A stretch of 64,000 nt of DNA, taken from the NCBI RefSeq assembly GCF_001723175.1, contig NC_064653.1, forward strand, positions 992,001 through 1,056,000, written 5' to 3'. This stretch comes from Penicillium oxalicum (taxonomy: Eukaryota > Ascomycota > Eurotiomycetes > Eurotiales > Aspergillaceae). Shown here piece by piece: positions 1-10,652 of the stretch. Position 1 is the first letter of the stretch. Every line of letters begins with the position of its first letter. Both the position numbers and the translations under genes were made by a program. Below the pieces are notes generated by a model. The model was not told where the DNA came from and made no database searches. It saw only the letters and a list, made by a program, of their open reading frames with translations.

Positions 1-85
1 ATGCCCCGCAACAGAGTGGGGGTTTTGCTGCATCCTCGATAAATTTGGAGCACCATTACTTCGCAAATGCTGTTGCTGCTGCTGT

Positions 86-132
<47 letters not shown>

Positions 133-914
133 TTGCTGTTGTTGCTGTTGCTGTTGCTGTTGCTGCTGTTGAGCAGGTTCGGGAATCGACCGAGCTGCGT
201 CAAATGGCGGGTCATAGGACACGTTCACATCGTGTGAGCCTTGGCGGATGGGGGAAGCACCATTTGCAGACCCGCTTTCATGCTGTCCTCTGTCACTGTT
301 GGAAGATGCGACCGCGGCGGCTGCAGCGAGGTCCTTTTTCGAGGCCTTCCCACGCTTTTTGCGTTCTCGTGCATACTCACAGCTGAGCCCAAATTCTAGG
401 AAGGAACACACTTGATTAGACTTTTCTCGGGACTCAGAAAAGGTTCGGAAAACGAGATCGGGAGTAGTTGAGTCCTACCGATACAATGCGCGCAAGGTTG
501 CTGTCCGTCGCATTTGGTGCGCAACTGGTTGCATTGATCGCAGGCCCGGCTGATTCTGCGGCGAACTGCCGAGGCGGACGAGTTCTTTCGGATGGCCGAT
601 CGGGCATCTACGAGAGGATCATGCGATTGCGATGCTGATCTGCCCGAGGGGTGGTTGCCATTTGCCTCACGATAGGGTTGTGCCTCGATGGATTCATTCT
701 CGTTGATCGGCTTGCCGTCGGGATCAAGTGGCGGGTTGGACGCGCTGGCTTGACGCGCCAGCTGCAGTTGCTCAAGTGCGTACTGGGATCCCTCTGCGAG
801 CGTGTCCAGACCGGGAGTCTGAGATTGGGCCATTCGTTGTGGAGGTTGCGGTCGGGATGAGAAAGGAGAGTAGGAATTGGCGAACGAACGAAGGGAGGTG
901 GAGGTGGCCGACAT
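1..914 (-). CDS. xlnR: XlnR, Zn2Cys6 transcriptional activator of (hemi)cellulase genes, N-terminal part (runs off the left edge)
   Basis: Nuclear activator of xylanolytic and cellulolytic genes. Exon 1 is 914-479 and exon 2 starts at 395; the 83-nt intron (donor GTAGGA, acceptor CTAG) lies inside the zinc-cluster region. The visible 277 codons contain a Zn2Cys6 binuclear cluster with cysteines at residues 125, 128, 135, 141, 144 and 151 (C-x2-C-x6-C-x5-C-x2-C-x6-C). It is followed by a basic [13 protein letters not shown] stretch. Upstream of the cluster are the [11 protein letters not shown] block and RSAIRKNSS, both characteristic of Aspergillus/Penicillium XlnR. Residues 221-254 are an uninterrupted run of 34 glutamines, longer than in the XlnR proteins I know. 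The middle domain and C-terminal activation region lie outside the window. The ATG at 914 gives an MSATS start like other XlnR proteins. Identification is very secure; the polyQ effect is unknown. Confidence 0.97.
70..171 (-). repeat. CAG/CAA trinucleotide tract coding for 34 glutamines in XlnR
   Basis: In the XlnR reading frame every codon from 171 down to 70 is CAG or CAA, mixed irregularly, giving 34 consecutive Gln. The flanking codons read Pro-Ala before and His-Leu-Arg after. The mixture of the two codons should make the tract less slippery than pure CAG. Confidence 0.97.
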
Positions 915-3836
915 GCTTCGTCTCCTCGGGTTCTAGACCTAGAGCGGCATAGATTGAAGAATCTTTCTCGCAATGGTGCGGGCTCTTCGCCCCGCGTTTC
1001 ACAATCAATGGAGAAGGAGAGGTGCACCGCTCCAGGACTGGAGGAGTATTGTCGCGCAAGGTCAGAGATCAGAGAGTTGAAGGCATGGCCAACTTTACCG
1101 GCAGTGGTCGAGAAGGCTGAAAGGAAAACTACCCCAGAGTCAGACCGGTTGGTGGAGGTGGACCCCTAATTTCTGGCTTTTTTCTTTTCCTTTCTTTTCC
1201 CTTTTTTTGCTTTTCCCTTTTGTATTAGCTTGGGGAGACGGAGGGGGGCAAGGCGTTCCTCCCACTCGGCAACCGAGCACCGGCAGTCTAACCGCTCACC
1301 GACGGGGATTTGTTTCGCCTGGCTTGCCCTTTTGTCAATAGGGTAGCGTGGCCAACCAATGCAGGAGATTGCCACTGGAAAGGGCTACAACAGGTGACAG
1401 GTGACTTTGTCTTCGTTTCTTGGGATGATTTACGCAGAACATGCAGCCTTTGTTCGGGAGGAGGGTAGGAAAACCTGGAGAAGGCGGGGAACCGGGCACG
1501 TGGAAGGGCAACGGTTCCGGCGGGAAAGGCAGCTTCGAAGATGTTATGGTGACCACTCTGCAGGGCTTAAAGAAATGTCCCGTCTACCGTGAGGCCAGAG
1601 TCAAACTTGATCATGGTAGAATGATTTGGGTATTGAAAGGCCGATCGTGCACGACAAAATTTGATGGCGAAGGAGGAGGAGATCTAGAACGGGACCAGAA
1701 AGCGAGGGCACTGTAGCTCTGTAGGTGTCGACACGCTCAAAAGAAGCGACGAGCTATAAAATCAAGTCTCAATCCTCTCCTGGACACACTGGACGGGTCT
1801 CGTCAGACGAGATGACCGCCACACTGTTTCAGCTGAGTTTCTTCCTCTGCTTGCGATCCAGAACAGTGGAGCATGGAGCATAATGATTGTGTACGATTCT
1901 ACCAGAAGCTGATGCCTCGATTCGTGGGGGAAATGACAGAACGCCTCTCCAGCAACTGAGAAAGGCCCAGTCCTCCATCCTCAGAACATCACCAATCATC
2001 CTGCCCGTACCAACGGAGGATGGCGTACTCTGACATGTTCCCCAATCATGGCCGTCATCGCAGCATTCCCTGGTCCCGAGAGGACGCGGGGAGCAGCAGA
2101 GGATGCGCGAGTGAGCTGCAGTGCGGAGTGCAGCCCTTTCGCTTACGGCCACGGAATGTTCTACCGGCCCGATCGAGGAAATCGGTAGGACATGTGACTT
2201 GCAATCATCGTGTGCAGAGTACCAGTGAGGACCAAGAAGAATGGACTTGCCACGTCTGTACGATTGTTCACACTGTGTTGGTCACAACACCAGTACAGGA
2301 AATTTCTCCCAGCAACACGGAGGAGGGGCGTGGCTGCATCTGACTCACAAGTATTGTGTGGGCGCAGTTTTGGACATGACCTCCCCCCTCCCCCCCATGT
2401 ATATACGAGACCAACCTGTATGAGGCCGTCTTCGAATGATCAGCGATCGGAAGCCTCGATGTGAGATGATGTGCAATGAACATGAGGTGAACAGCGAGCG
2501 CCGAGGCTACAGCCTACTCGAATCTGCAAGACAGAACGTCCATGAGAACGTCCATGAGTGGACTCTAGCACCGATCTTGGTACTTTGGAAGCTGTCCCAA
2601 GCTTATTAAGGTTGAAATAAGCAGGTGAAAATGCAAAAGACGAGGAAGATCTTTTGCAAGCATCGCCCACGCCATCACCACCACCATCACAGGCTGGCCA
2701 TGTGCTTGCTACATTGTCAACGCCTCTACGAGTCTACAGTACTTGTCTTTTGCCTCCCGAGTCAGACCACTCGCCACTCCCCCGCTTCTCATCTCGGCCA
2801 TGAGACCCAATGGACCACCCTGCGTGGTCCGCATGTGGTTAATGTCTGGTGGAGCGATCTAACAAAGTACGAAGATGGCTGCCTCCGAGACCGCTCTTCA
2901 TTGGTGCCCTGAGGGAAGCAAATGGCACGTCAGAGAACAGTAGTCCTTCATTTAGGCCTGTTCAGCCACGGCAACCCGAGGCCAACATTCGGATTTGCCT
3001 CTAGGAATGGACAAGGCTCTGGACACGCACCGGAGATCTCACACGACCCCATTGCGCCAAGTAATGCGCGGTCCATTGCAATGGCGATCGCAGGCCACAA
3101 AGTGGTGGTCCTCTTTGATCACGGCATGGGCGTGCACCGGTCCTTCAACCACAGGTTCGAAAGTCTCAAAGAGGTGAATGGTCTTCTCTCATCAAAAAAG
3201 GGGGGGGGAGGGGAGGGGAGGAAGAGATTATTTGTTCTGTCTCATTTCCGCATTTCCGGGGGAGGGCTTGTTGGGTGGAAAAGCTTGGAAACTGGGGAAT
3301 CCGTAACTCTTCAATTCCAACTCGACCCTGGTTGAAGTTGAACCTTGAAGTGAATTCAGCCGGGAATTTTTCCTAAACCAACACCGGCCGGGGAGAAGCG
3401 TTGACTCCCGGAACAGTCTAGAGTGAAGCCGACCAGGAAAACGTGCATGGGCCAAGACCAGTCCGTGTGACAGCGGACGTTTGATTTATTTGTGAAGTAC
3501 AGCAGTACTAATGCTGTCATCATCGCATCCACTCTCTTGACAACCCTTGACATTTGATCACACCCATCGACGGAATGTAAATAAACAACACCCTTCTCTG
3601 GCTTGACCACAACCATCTGCAACAGGCCGCGATACAATTCGGTTGACAGGATTGCCTACCCCAACTCAAATGTAACATCTCCATGGGGTAGTTAGATAAG
3701 ACCGTTGACCCCTCATCCCCACCACTGATAAAGAGGGGATTTGGGGACGGACAACGAAAAGACTCTTGCTTCTCCCCCATTTACTCACGAGTTGCGCCCG
3801 CTCACCTCGATCCGACAATACCAAGAAAAAGCCAAG
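915..3836. promoter_or_regulatory. Long divergent intergenic region between xlnR and the D-aminopeptidase gene; candidate CreA sites
   Basis: About 2.9 kb with no convincing gene; short ORFs here have no recognisable protein character. Two sites matching the CreA consensus SYGGRG lie 3 nt apart, CTGGAG at 1475-1480 and GCGGGG at 1484-1489, about 570 bp upstream of the xlnR start. Paired sites like this are the usual form of CreA operators, and xlnR is a known CreA target, but the motif is short and common. A pyrimidine-rich run lies at 1178-1222 and G-rich runs near 3200-3220. Nothing else is recognised. Confidence 0.35.
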
Positions 3837-5450
3837 ATGTCAGGGCCGACTCCAGCCATTCAACATGCTATTAATGCAGTTCCACTTCGTTACCGGGGGC
3901 CGGGAGGTGCTTTGGCGGTCGTCAAGGATGGCCAGGTCATCGGCAAACGAGTCTGGGGATATGCCGACCAATCTCGTCGCATCCCGGTCGACTCGTCGAC
4001 ACGCTTCCCAATATGCTCCATCACCAAGCAATTCGTCTGTGGATTGCTGGTCGATTTGCAACGTCATCCCACCCCGGCCATGGCCGCCAAGGGAGACGTG
4101 CAGAAACAGTTCGCCGACACGCTCAATGAAATGCTTCCCTTGGCCCGAGAGGGGCTGACGGTCCAGAACTTGTGCGATATGCAGTCGGGCATTCGTGATT
4201 ACTGGGCTTTGACCACTCTCTGGGGGGCCAAACCAGACGATGAATTCTTGATCGATCGGGATTGCCCTCCCATGCTCGAAAAGACCAAATCCTTCCACTT
4301 CACGCCGGGCACGGAGTACTCATACTCGAATGTCAATTTCTATCTGCTGGGGCGCATCATCGAGCGTGTGACGGGCGAGTCACTGGGGAAGCTACTGGAA
4401 GAGCGCATTCTCAAGCCAGCGGGCATGTCCACGGCGTTCTTGTGTCCCAACACAGCGCATCATCCACCCCCCTGTGTCGGTTATGAGGGCAACGAGGATC
4501 TTGGCTTTTTCGATGCAGTCAATCGCATGGAGTGGTCTGGTGACGCGGGACTGGTGGCTTCCCTGGAGGATATGATTGCCTATGAAAAGTATCTCGACCA
4601 GCTTTACGCTGATCCATCGAGCTGGTATCATAAAACGGCAAAGCTCACCACCTTCAGCGATGGGAACACCGCCAGGTACCACTTCGGGCTCGGCCATGTG
4701 GATGTGAACGGGGTGGAATCGATCGGTCATGGAGGGGCGCTGAGAGGCTATCGGCTGCACCGGCGACATGTGCCTGAACAGCATCTGTCGGTCGTGGTCA
4801 TGTTCAATCACGAGGCAGATGCGGCCGCAGCGGTGGATGATATCCTCCGCACCGTGCTCAACCGACCAACCGCTGAAAGCACCCCAGTGGAGCCTGCTCC
4901 GGCGTGGTACGGTGCCTATCTGGACGAGGCCACACAGCTGGCCGTCACTGTAGCCAAGAGTCGGCGTCCGGGTGAGGTTCTCATTACGTACGGTGCCCAT
5001 CTAGAGTCCGCGCCACTCAAAATGACGGATGCGACGAGCGGGAAGTCCCGCTCCATGACGGGCTCCATTAGCGGAGATACTTTGCAAATCCATCGCATTT
5101 CAGAGAACCGGAAGCTCAATGCTCGCCGACTAGTCCCGCTCGACAGCGGTCTCGTTGATCCGAAGCTGGCGGGTGCTTACTACTGTGATGAGATCGAGTC
5201 TACTTTCTACTGCACGGGTGAAGCGGGGATGTTTTACGGGACATTTGACGGATATTTAGGTAATGGAATTGTGACGTCGATGAGGTATCTTGGTGACGAT
5301 GTATGGGCTTTGGGCTGTCCTCGTGGCTTGGATGCCTCGGCGCCGGGGGATTGGACGATGGTCTTCCAGCGCGATGAGAGTGGCACGGTTTCTGGCTTCA
5401 AGATTGGGTGCTGGCTTGCTAGAGGACTTGATTTTGTCAAGTTGAAGTGA
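3837..5450 (+). CDS. D-aminopeptidase (DAP type, serine peptidase family S12), bacterial-like
   Basis: Single-exon 537-aa enzyme predicted to release N-terminal D-amino acids from peptides and amides. It resembles Ochrobactrum anthropi DAP along its whole length, not only in the beta-lactamase fold. The acylating Ser and its Lys are in SITK at residues 61-64, followed by QF as in DAP. The Tyr motif is YSN at 163-165 and HGG is at 298-300. The C-terminal third (about 340-537) matches the two beta-barrel domains of DAP, including a G-Y-L-G-N stretch and the GCWLARG block near the end. The first in-frame ATG is 3837 in a good context (CCAAGATGT); the open frame upstream has only a TTG. There is no signal peptide, so it is probably cytosolic. 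It converges on the SDR at 6021-7126. A bacterial origin by transfer is an inference. Confidence 0.9.
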   Translation: MSGPTPAIQHAINAVPLRYRGPGGALAVVKDGQVIGKRVWGYADQSRRIPVDSSTRFPICSITKQFVCGLLVDLQRHPTPAMAAKGDVQKQFADTLNEMLPLAREGLTVQNLCDMQSGIRDYWALTTLWGAKPDDEFLIDRDCPPMLEKTKSFHFTPGTEYSYSNVNFYLLGRIIERVTGESLGKLLEERILKPAGMSTAFLCPNTAHHPPPCVGYEGNEDLGFFDAVNRMEWSGDAGLVASLEDMIAYEKYLDQLYADPSSWYHKTAKLTTFSDGNTARYHFGLGHVDVNGVESIGHGGALRGYRLHRRHVPEQHLSVVVMFNHEADAAAAVDDILRTVLNRPTAESTPVEPAPAWYGAYLDEATQLAVTVAKSRRPGEVLITYGAHLESAPLKMTDATSGKSRSMTGSISGDTLQIHRISENRKLNARRLVPLDSGLVDPKLAGAYYCDEIESTFYCTGEAGMFYGTFDGYLGNGIVTSMRYLGDDVWALGCPRGLDASAPGDWTMVFQRDESGTVSGFKIGCWLARGLDFVKLK

Positions 5451-6020
5451 GCTTTGATAGAACATGAAATGAAGAGCATCCAAGGGTGGATGTAGTGTAT
5501 ATTGACGCTGTAAAAGTCCCGGTTGACATGGTGTGTGGCGTGTTTCCAAGCATATGTCAAGATGTGTAGGCTAGAAATCAAAGCTCATTAGAAGTAATCT
5601 GTGTGTCTGCATCCTTTCATGAACCCCTGTCACTTATTACCGACAATCTGGTAGTGCATTGCAGCTAGGACACGGGGATGTTTTTCCTCCAAAACCATAT
5701 AAATATGGGTCAGCCAAAGCTTGATAGCAAGTCCAAATGCGCGGGCCTCCTCTTCAAATGTGTCAAGATCACGTCGTAGGCATGAACTGGAGTCGAATAC
5801 AAATGCTCCATTAAGACGAGACTTTCTTACTATGGGGAGATCAAGATGATGCCGATTAGCTACATCATTTCAGGAGAGGAGGACTCGTCTTTCTCAAGAC
5901 TAACTAAAAATTTGCAGACTCTTTGCTGATCATCAGAGAGCGAAGCCTTGTTTTTTCTGTGTGGCTGCTCTTTTTTTTCTCTCTCTTTTTTTTTTGGCTT
6001 GGTGTCTTCAAATCCACTAC
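5451..6020. other. Convergent intergenic spacer
   Basis: Lies between the stop codons of two convergent genes. It holds T-rich stretches (about 5950-5995) that may serve 3' end formation. No gene is seen. Confidence 0.6.
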
Positions 6021-7126
6021 TTACGGCAGGACATAGCCACCATCAATAAGCACATCACTCCCAGTCATATACGTCGACGCATCACTCGCAAGGTACAGAT
6101 ACAATCCCTTGATCTCCTTCACGTGTCCCTGTCTTCCCAAAGCAGACATACGATACGCTTCATTCACGCAGCGCGGACTCGCGCCCATCTTGGTATCAAA
6201 GAAACCGGGCGAGACAATATTCACACGGGCAAAATCTCGCCATTCGCGAGCGAGAGACTTTCCAAAGTGAGTCACAAATGCCTTGGTGGCGTTATAGACG
6301 GGTTGATCGACGGGCACGTTGACGATGTGGGCGCTCATGCTGGAAGTGATGATCAGATTGCCGAACCCTTGACGCTGGAAGACGTGGCCGGCATATTTGG
6401 CGCAGTGGACGATCCCATCGACTTTGAGGTAAATGTTAGGAGTACGCCAATTTCCGGGTGGTGGGATTACGACAAGGGTTCTTTCAAGCTTACCGTTGAC
6501 CGACATTTGCTTGTGGTATTCGTCTAGGGTCTGTTCGAGGATCGGTTTGGAAATGGCCATGCCTTCCAGTGTACATATTAGCTTGCTGCATGACTTCGAG
6601 AGATAGGAAAGTACGCGACGGACCTGCATTCGCCACGAAGACATCGATCTTCTTGAAATTACTGACCACTTGGTCGATGGTCTTGGAGACTTGGGTGGCA
6701 TCGGAGACTGCATCGGTCTAGATGAGTACAAAATCCATATTTGTTTTCGCCGCATTCTCAGGTGCGGGTGGAACTGACCGTCGACCTTGTAAGCAGCTGA
6801 CTGAATCTTATGCGTGCTAGCCAATTCTTGTGCCTTTTGAATTGCTGCGTCATTTCTGGGAGGGTTAGTCAGAGTGAGACTTTGAATGGAAAATCAATGG
6901 AGAATTGAGGCTGTAGCAATACTTACGAATTGTACCACAAGACGACATGAGCGCCAGCCTCCGCCATGGCTTCCGCTACAGCCAGACCGATTCCATCCGC
7001 AGCACCGTTCACTACCACAACCTTTCCCCCTAGTTGGAATTGCTCCAGAACATTTGAAGGCGTGTTGGGAAAAGGTCGGGGAAACCCTTCTCGACCAGGA
7101 GCGCAGTCATCAATGGTCATCGACAT
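6021..7126 (-). CDS. Short-chain dehydrogenase/reductase, sorbose reductase / mannitol dehydrogenase-like
   Basis: NAD(P)-dependent oxidoreductase of the classical SDR superfamily, probably acting on a ketose/polyol pair. Five exons fit frame and splice rules: 7126-6927, 6855-6779, 6707-6624, 6562-6496 by motif with the donor corrected to end at 6494, and 6421-6021, giving 276 aa. The cofactor glycine motif is NGAADGIG near residue 36-43, with Asn replacing the usual Thr. NAG follows in VANAG, the catalytic Ser sits in ITSSMSAH, the catalytic Tyr-Lys in YNATKA, and VSPGF and the C-terminal DGGY block follow. The closest family I recall is fungal sorbose reductase/NADP-mannitol dehydrogenase (SOU-like). 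Substrate is not determined by the sequence. It is divergent from a second SDR at 9741. Confidence 0.85.
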
Positions 7127-9740
7127 GATGGAATATGTAAATCCAAGTGTTCCAGGGTATTAGGTCTAGAGGCACTGGGGTAAATGAAAAGGAATATATG
7201 AATCGGAGATCATTGTCGATAAGCTTCCGTTATAAGGACAGCCTCGACTCGGCGACCCACTTCCACTTTTAATTGTTTCGGCATCCTGTGCGCCGACATT
7301 TGGCTGTCGTAATGGTCAAGTGATTGTGTAGATCATGCTAGACCCATCGCGGACATGAGTGGACGTCCAGTCGGCTGCTAGGCCGTGCAGACTTGTTCCA
7401 GACAGATCGGAATCTCCGGATTGATGCGCAGGTGGGTTGTTCGATTAGCTGTAAGACTTTTTAATTCACTAAATACGTAGGTGCAGAACCTCGACACGGA
7501 TGTAGTGAACATTGGCCGCTTTCTCAGACATCTAACAGCAATGGGAGCTTCCCGTTTATGTTTCAAGCTCGATTTCCCAGTCTGTCCTACCATAGAGCGT
7601 CTCATCCCAGATTCCTCAATTTGCATGTGTGACACCCCACAATACCATCCATGTTGACGCTCAGTCATTCGTTTCGACCTCGTCATAACTACCGGGATCC
7701 GAGTATTTAACCGAGAACCACCCGACCCCACGTCTGGCCGAGCCAAAGTGGCTCGGCCTACGCCCCACTGCCCCCCATAAAAGATCGCAGTGCAGGTGGC
7801 TACCCCGCCATGGAATCAAGACTTTGGCTGCCGGCTTTCTGTGCCCCGGTCACTGAGAGTTCATACTTGGTGACGAAAAGTGGCCCGTCGTGGTAGGTGT
7901 ACAGTTTGTTGCGAAACTGGTGCGACCACCCCCACTTCTCTCCGCCGCTCCTATGTTCAAGTGACGGGCCGCCCTTCCTCAGCGCCATATCTGGCAAAAT
8001 AGTGGTCGAGATGGCTTTTATTAACTGTACCAGTGGCCTACGTAAACATACTGTGACCCACCTCGACGGATTTCTCATGAACACATCTCATCTTTTCAAG
8101 CTCAAGTTTCAACACACTCAAACTAAGATAAATCGCCAAAATGAACAAAATTCAATTAGTACATGATTCGGTGGATCTTCCAATGCCAAATTTGGGTCAG
8201 ATATCTGGCGATTGCCGATATCTGTCCTGCTCCTGACCCTGCGACGGTCTTCCATACGAGATTCATAAGACTCGGTGAAATCGGGTGTGGTCGTTGATAA
8301 ATAATAGGCAGGGTATGCCAGTGAATAAGTGAGGCTCATGAGAAATCCGGCGGGTGGACAGGTGAATTGATCGCAGTATGCTTATGCAGGCCACTGATAC
8401 CACCTGTGGTGCGAACCATTGAACCTGCACCAGATCAATATCGGCTGATGTGCTGCTGCTCTTCGTCGTTAGGAAATACACTTATTGACAGCAATGACGA
8501 ATAAGCTTGCGGTGGCCTGAAGTGCAGTACTAGACAATCCACTCTGGGCATTGGTGTGAGCGCTTTGATCGAGCAGCACATGTATCACCTTTTTATGAAC
8601 TTTATGAATATGAAGCAGCCTATATTGAATTGCCCACATTATCTCTCATTGTCTGGTAATGGTAGCTCCTCGAGAAACTGATTTGATATGCCTGATAATT
8701 GGGATTGGTGTTTTGAAGGTGGTGAGGCCTTGCCTGGAGCGATTCAAAGAATGATGCTCTTCGGACCTTGGATCTAGTCGATTCCGAAATCATCCAGAGT
8801 ATTGTTGACAATACCTGGATTGACGGCTCTATGACCGCCTTGACTTTTACGTTGAAATACTGCGAGCTATTTAGCGAGCTCTAAATCTATTTCAAACGGA
8901 GTAGCACCCAATCCTAGTATACGGTTCGAACTCGACCGGAATTGATGTAGTCTTCTCTTCCGTGGACACTTAATATGTCCCCCGTTACATGCGTCATGGC
9001 TCTACGGTACATCCATGGAAGTCCCGTTCGTACGGTAGATCCGCGGGGTACCCCCACTCCCCCCCCCCCCGGCTTTTCGATTTCCACCGTGTGATGAAAC
9101 TTTTTATGAACCCAGTGACGCTGGTCAATTCATTGAGAGGGTCCTCTGAAATATGGAGGAGTTGGATGCTAGAGAATATGGAATCGATGTATTTGGGATA
9201 CGTCAGAGGCACACGACTTGGTGGGTGAATAGATCCCTCCATTATCAAGGCATTCAACATAGTTCAATGAAATTGGCCTAGTATCACCTAGGTACCTAAT
9301 CGCACAGAAGCAGTCCCAGAAAAAACTCCAAATACAGACTAGTGCGTCATGCCACGAGTGGTGGTGTTGCACCGGTTGCGTGTCGTTGTACTGTACGATT
9401 GACCAATATATCGAGTTTGAACTCTCACACACAGACTGACAACACGTTTACTGTACGTCCGTATATACCGTAGTCTTAGGTTGTCCTCGGAGTCTATGCA
9501 AGATCGATTGGTCGACAGGACTTTATTGACAGACCCGAGGTAAATTTTCTTGGGTGCATCCGTAGGTGGTACCTCAGCTATATAGTAGTATTAACGTTTG
9601 CACTTTGGAAGTGTTACTCCGCCTCTAAAAGGCTAGTACATATTGCAGCGGTAGCTTTCTCGCGTAACGATTCTTCTCTTCTAAATCCAAATCACTCATA
9701 GAGTCAACTTCCCTATACAGATCGAGTCTCTTCACTCGCC
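7127..9740. other. Gene-poor 2.6-kb spacer between two divergent SDR genes
   Basis: No open frame here has protein character. It contains a perfect 10-bp hairpin at 7736-7758, a 12-nt C run at 9059-9070, and A/T-rich sequence that could be decayed DNA. The outer parts should hold the promoters of the flanking dehydrogenase genes. No transposon termini or target duplications could be shown. Confidence 0.5.
7736..7758. repeat. Perfect 10-bp inverted repeat with 3-nt loop
   Basis: GGCCGAGCCA is followed by AAG and then TGGCTCGGCC, its exact reverse complement. It lies about 600 bp upstream of the SDR start at 7126. It could be a protein-binding palindrome or a remnant of a mobile element; nothing nearby decides. 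Confidence 0.85.
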
Positions 9741-10652
9741 ATGGCCTCTTCAGGAGATCTTACGGATCGCGAAGCACTCAGTGCCCGGTCTATCCCATCG
9801 ATGATCCTCAGCGACGGCAGCTCCGCTTCGATGACCCCGCACCCAACTTCAAGTTTTGAGACAGATCCTGCAGTGGGTGCACAAAAGAGATTCGCCGTGC
9901 AAGGAAATGCTGTCGTGGCAGGAGGCACCGGTACTCTCGGTCTACAATCATGCGATGCTCTGCTCGAACATGGTCTTCAAGGCCTAATGATATTCGACGT
10001 CAATCCTGCAAGTAGCGAGCAGGAAATCGCACGACTGAGATCTAAATACCCCGATCGAATGATCTGTACCCACACCGTGGACGTCACATTGGAAGATGCC
10101 GTTCAAGCCGGCATAGAAGAAACGGTACGCCGGCTCGGCTCGGTCGATATCCTGGTGTGCTTTGTCGGCGTCGTGGGCTGCGTGGACGCGCTGGAGATGC
10201 CCGTCTCGCAATGGCGAAAGATCATCGACGTGAATACCACAGGCTCTTTTATCTGCGCTCAGGCAGCGGCTCGGCAGATGGTCAAGCAAGGGCGAGGAGG
10301 CTCCATAACCTTCATCGCATCGATCTCTGCCCATCGCGTCAATTACCCGCAGCCTCAAGTAGCTTACAATGTTAGTAAAGCAGCACTACTGATGTTGAAG
10401 AGCTCCTTGGCCGCCGAGTGGGCGCGATACGGAATTAGGACCAACAGTGTGAGCCCAGGATACATGGACACCATTCTGAATGAAGGGGAGGGTCTCAACA
10501 CCCACAGGCGGATCTGGGCCGAGCGCAATCCCAGTGGGAGAATGGGATCTCCATCTGAGCTGACAGGCGCCATTGTTCTTCTCGCGAGCTCTGCTGGCTC
10601 ATACATGAACGGTACTGACATTGTTGTTGATGGTGGAGCAACTGTATTCTAG
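9741..10652 (+). CDS. Short-chain dehydrogenase/reductase, D-arabinitol 2-dehydrogenase-like
   Basis: Intronless 303-aa SDR, likely oxidising or reducing a sugar alcohol/ketose pair; it resembles fungal arabinitol dehydrogenases, especially around the active site and C-terminus. The first 50 residues are a polar extension. The dinucleotide motif reads AGGTGTLG, closer to the TGxxGxxG form of extended SDRs than to the classical TGxxxGxG. Classical features follow: an Asn in DVNTTGS, Ser in FIASISAH, Tyr and Lys in YNVSKA, NSVSPGY, and a C-terminal VDGG. The start context CGCCATGG is near ideal. It is divergent from the SDR at 6021-7126 over 2.6 kb. Exact substrate is inferred only from family likeness. 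Confidence 0.85.
   Translation: MASSGDLTDREALSARSIPSMILSDGSSASMTPHPTSSFETDPAVGAQKRFAVQGNAVVAGGTGTLGLQSCDALLEHGLQGLMIFDVNPASSEQEIARLRSKYPDRMICTHTVDVTLEDAVQAGIEETVRRLGSVDILVCFVGVVGCVDALEMPVSQWRKIIDVNTTGSFICAQAAARQMVKQGRGGSITFIASISAHRVNYPQPQVAYNVSKAALLMLKSSLAAEWARYGIRTNSVSPGYMDTILNEGEGLNTHRRIWAERNPSGRMGSPSELTGAIVLLASSAGSYMNGTDIVVDGGATVF

Noticed and set aside
45..386. 113-codon plus-strand frame rich in Ala/Val
   Set aside because: It is the reverse shadow of the CAG/CAA tract of xlnR.
3741..3836. Longer N-terminus of the D-aminopeptidase
   Set aside because: The upstream extension opens with TTG, and the homologous enzyme starts at the position of ATG 3837.
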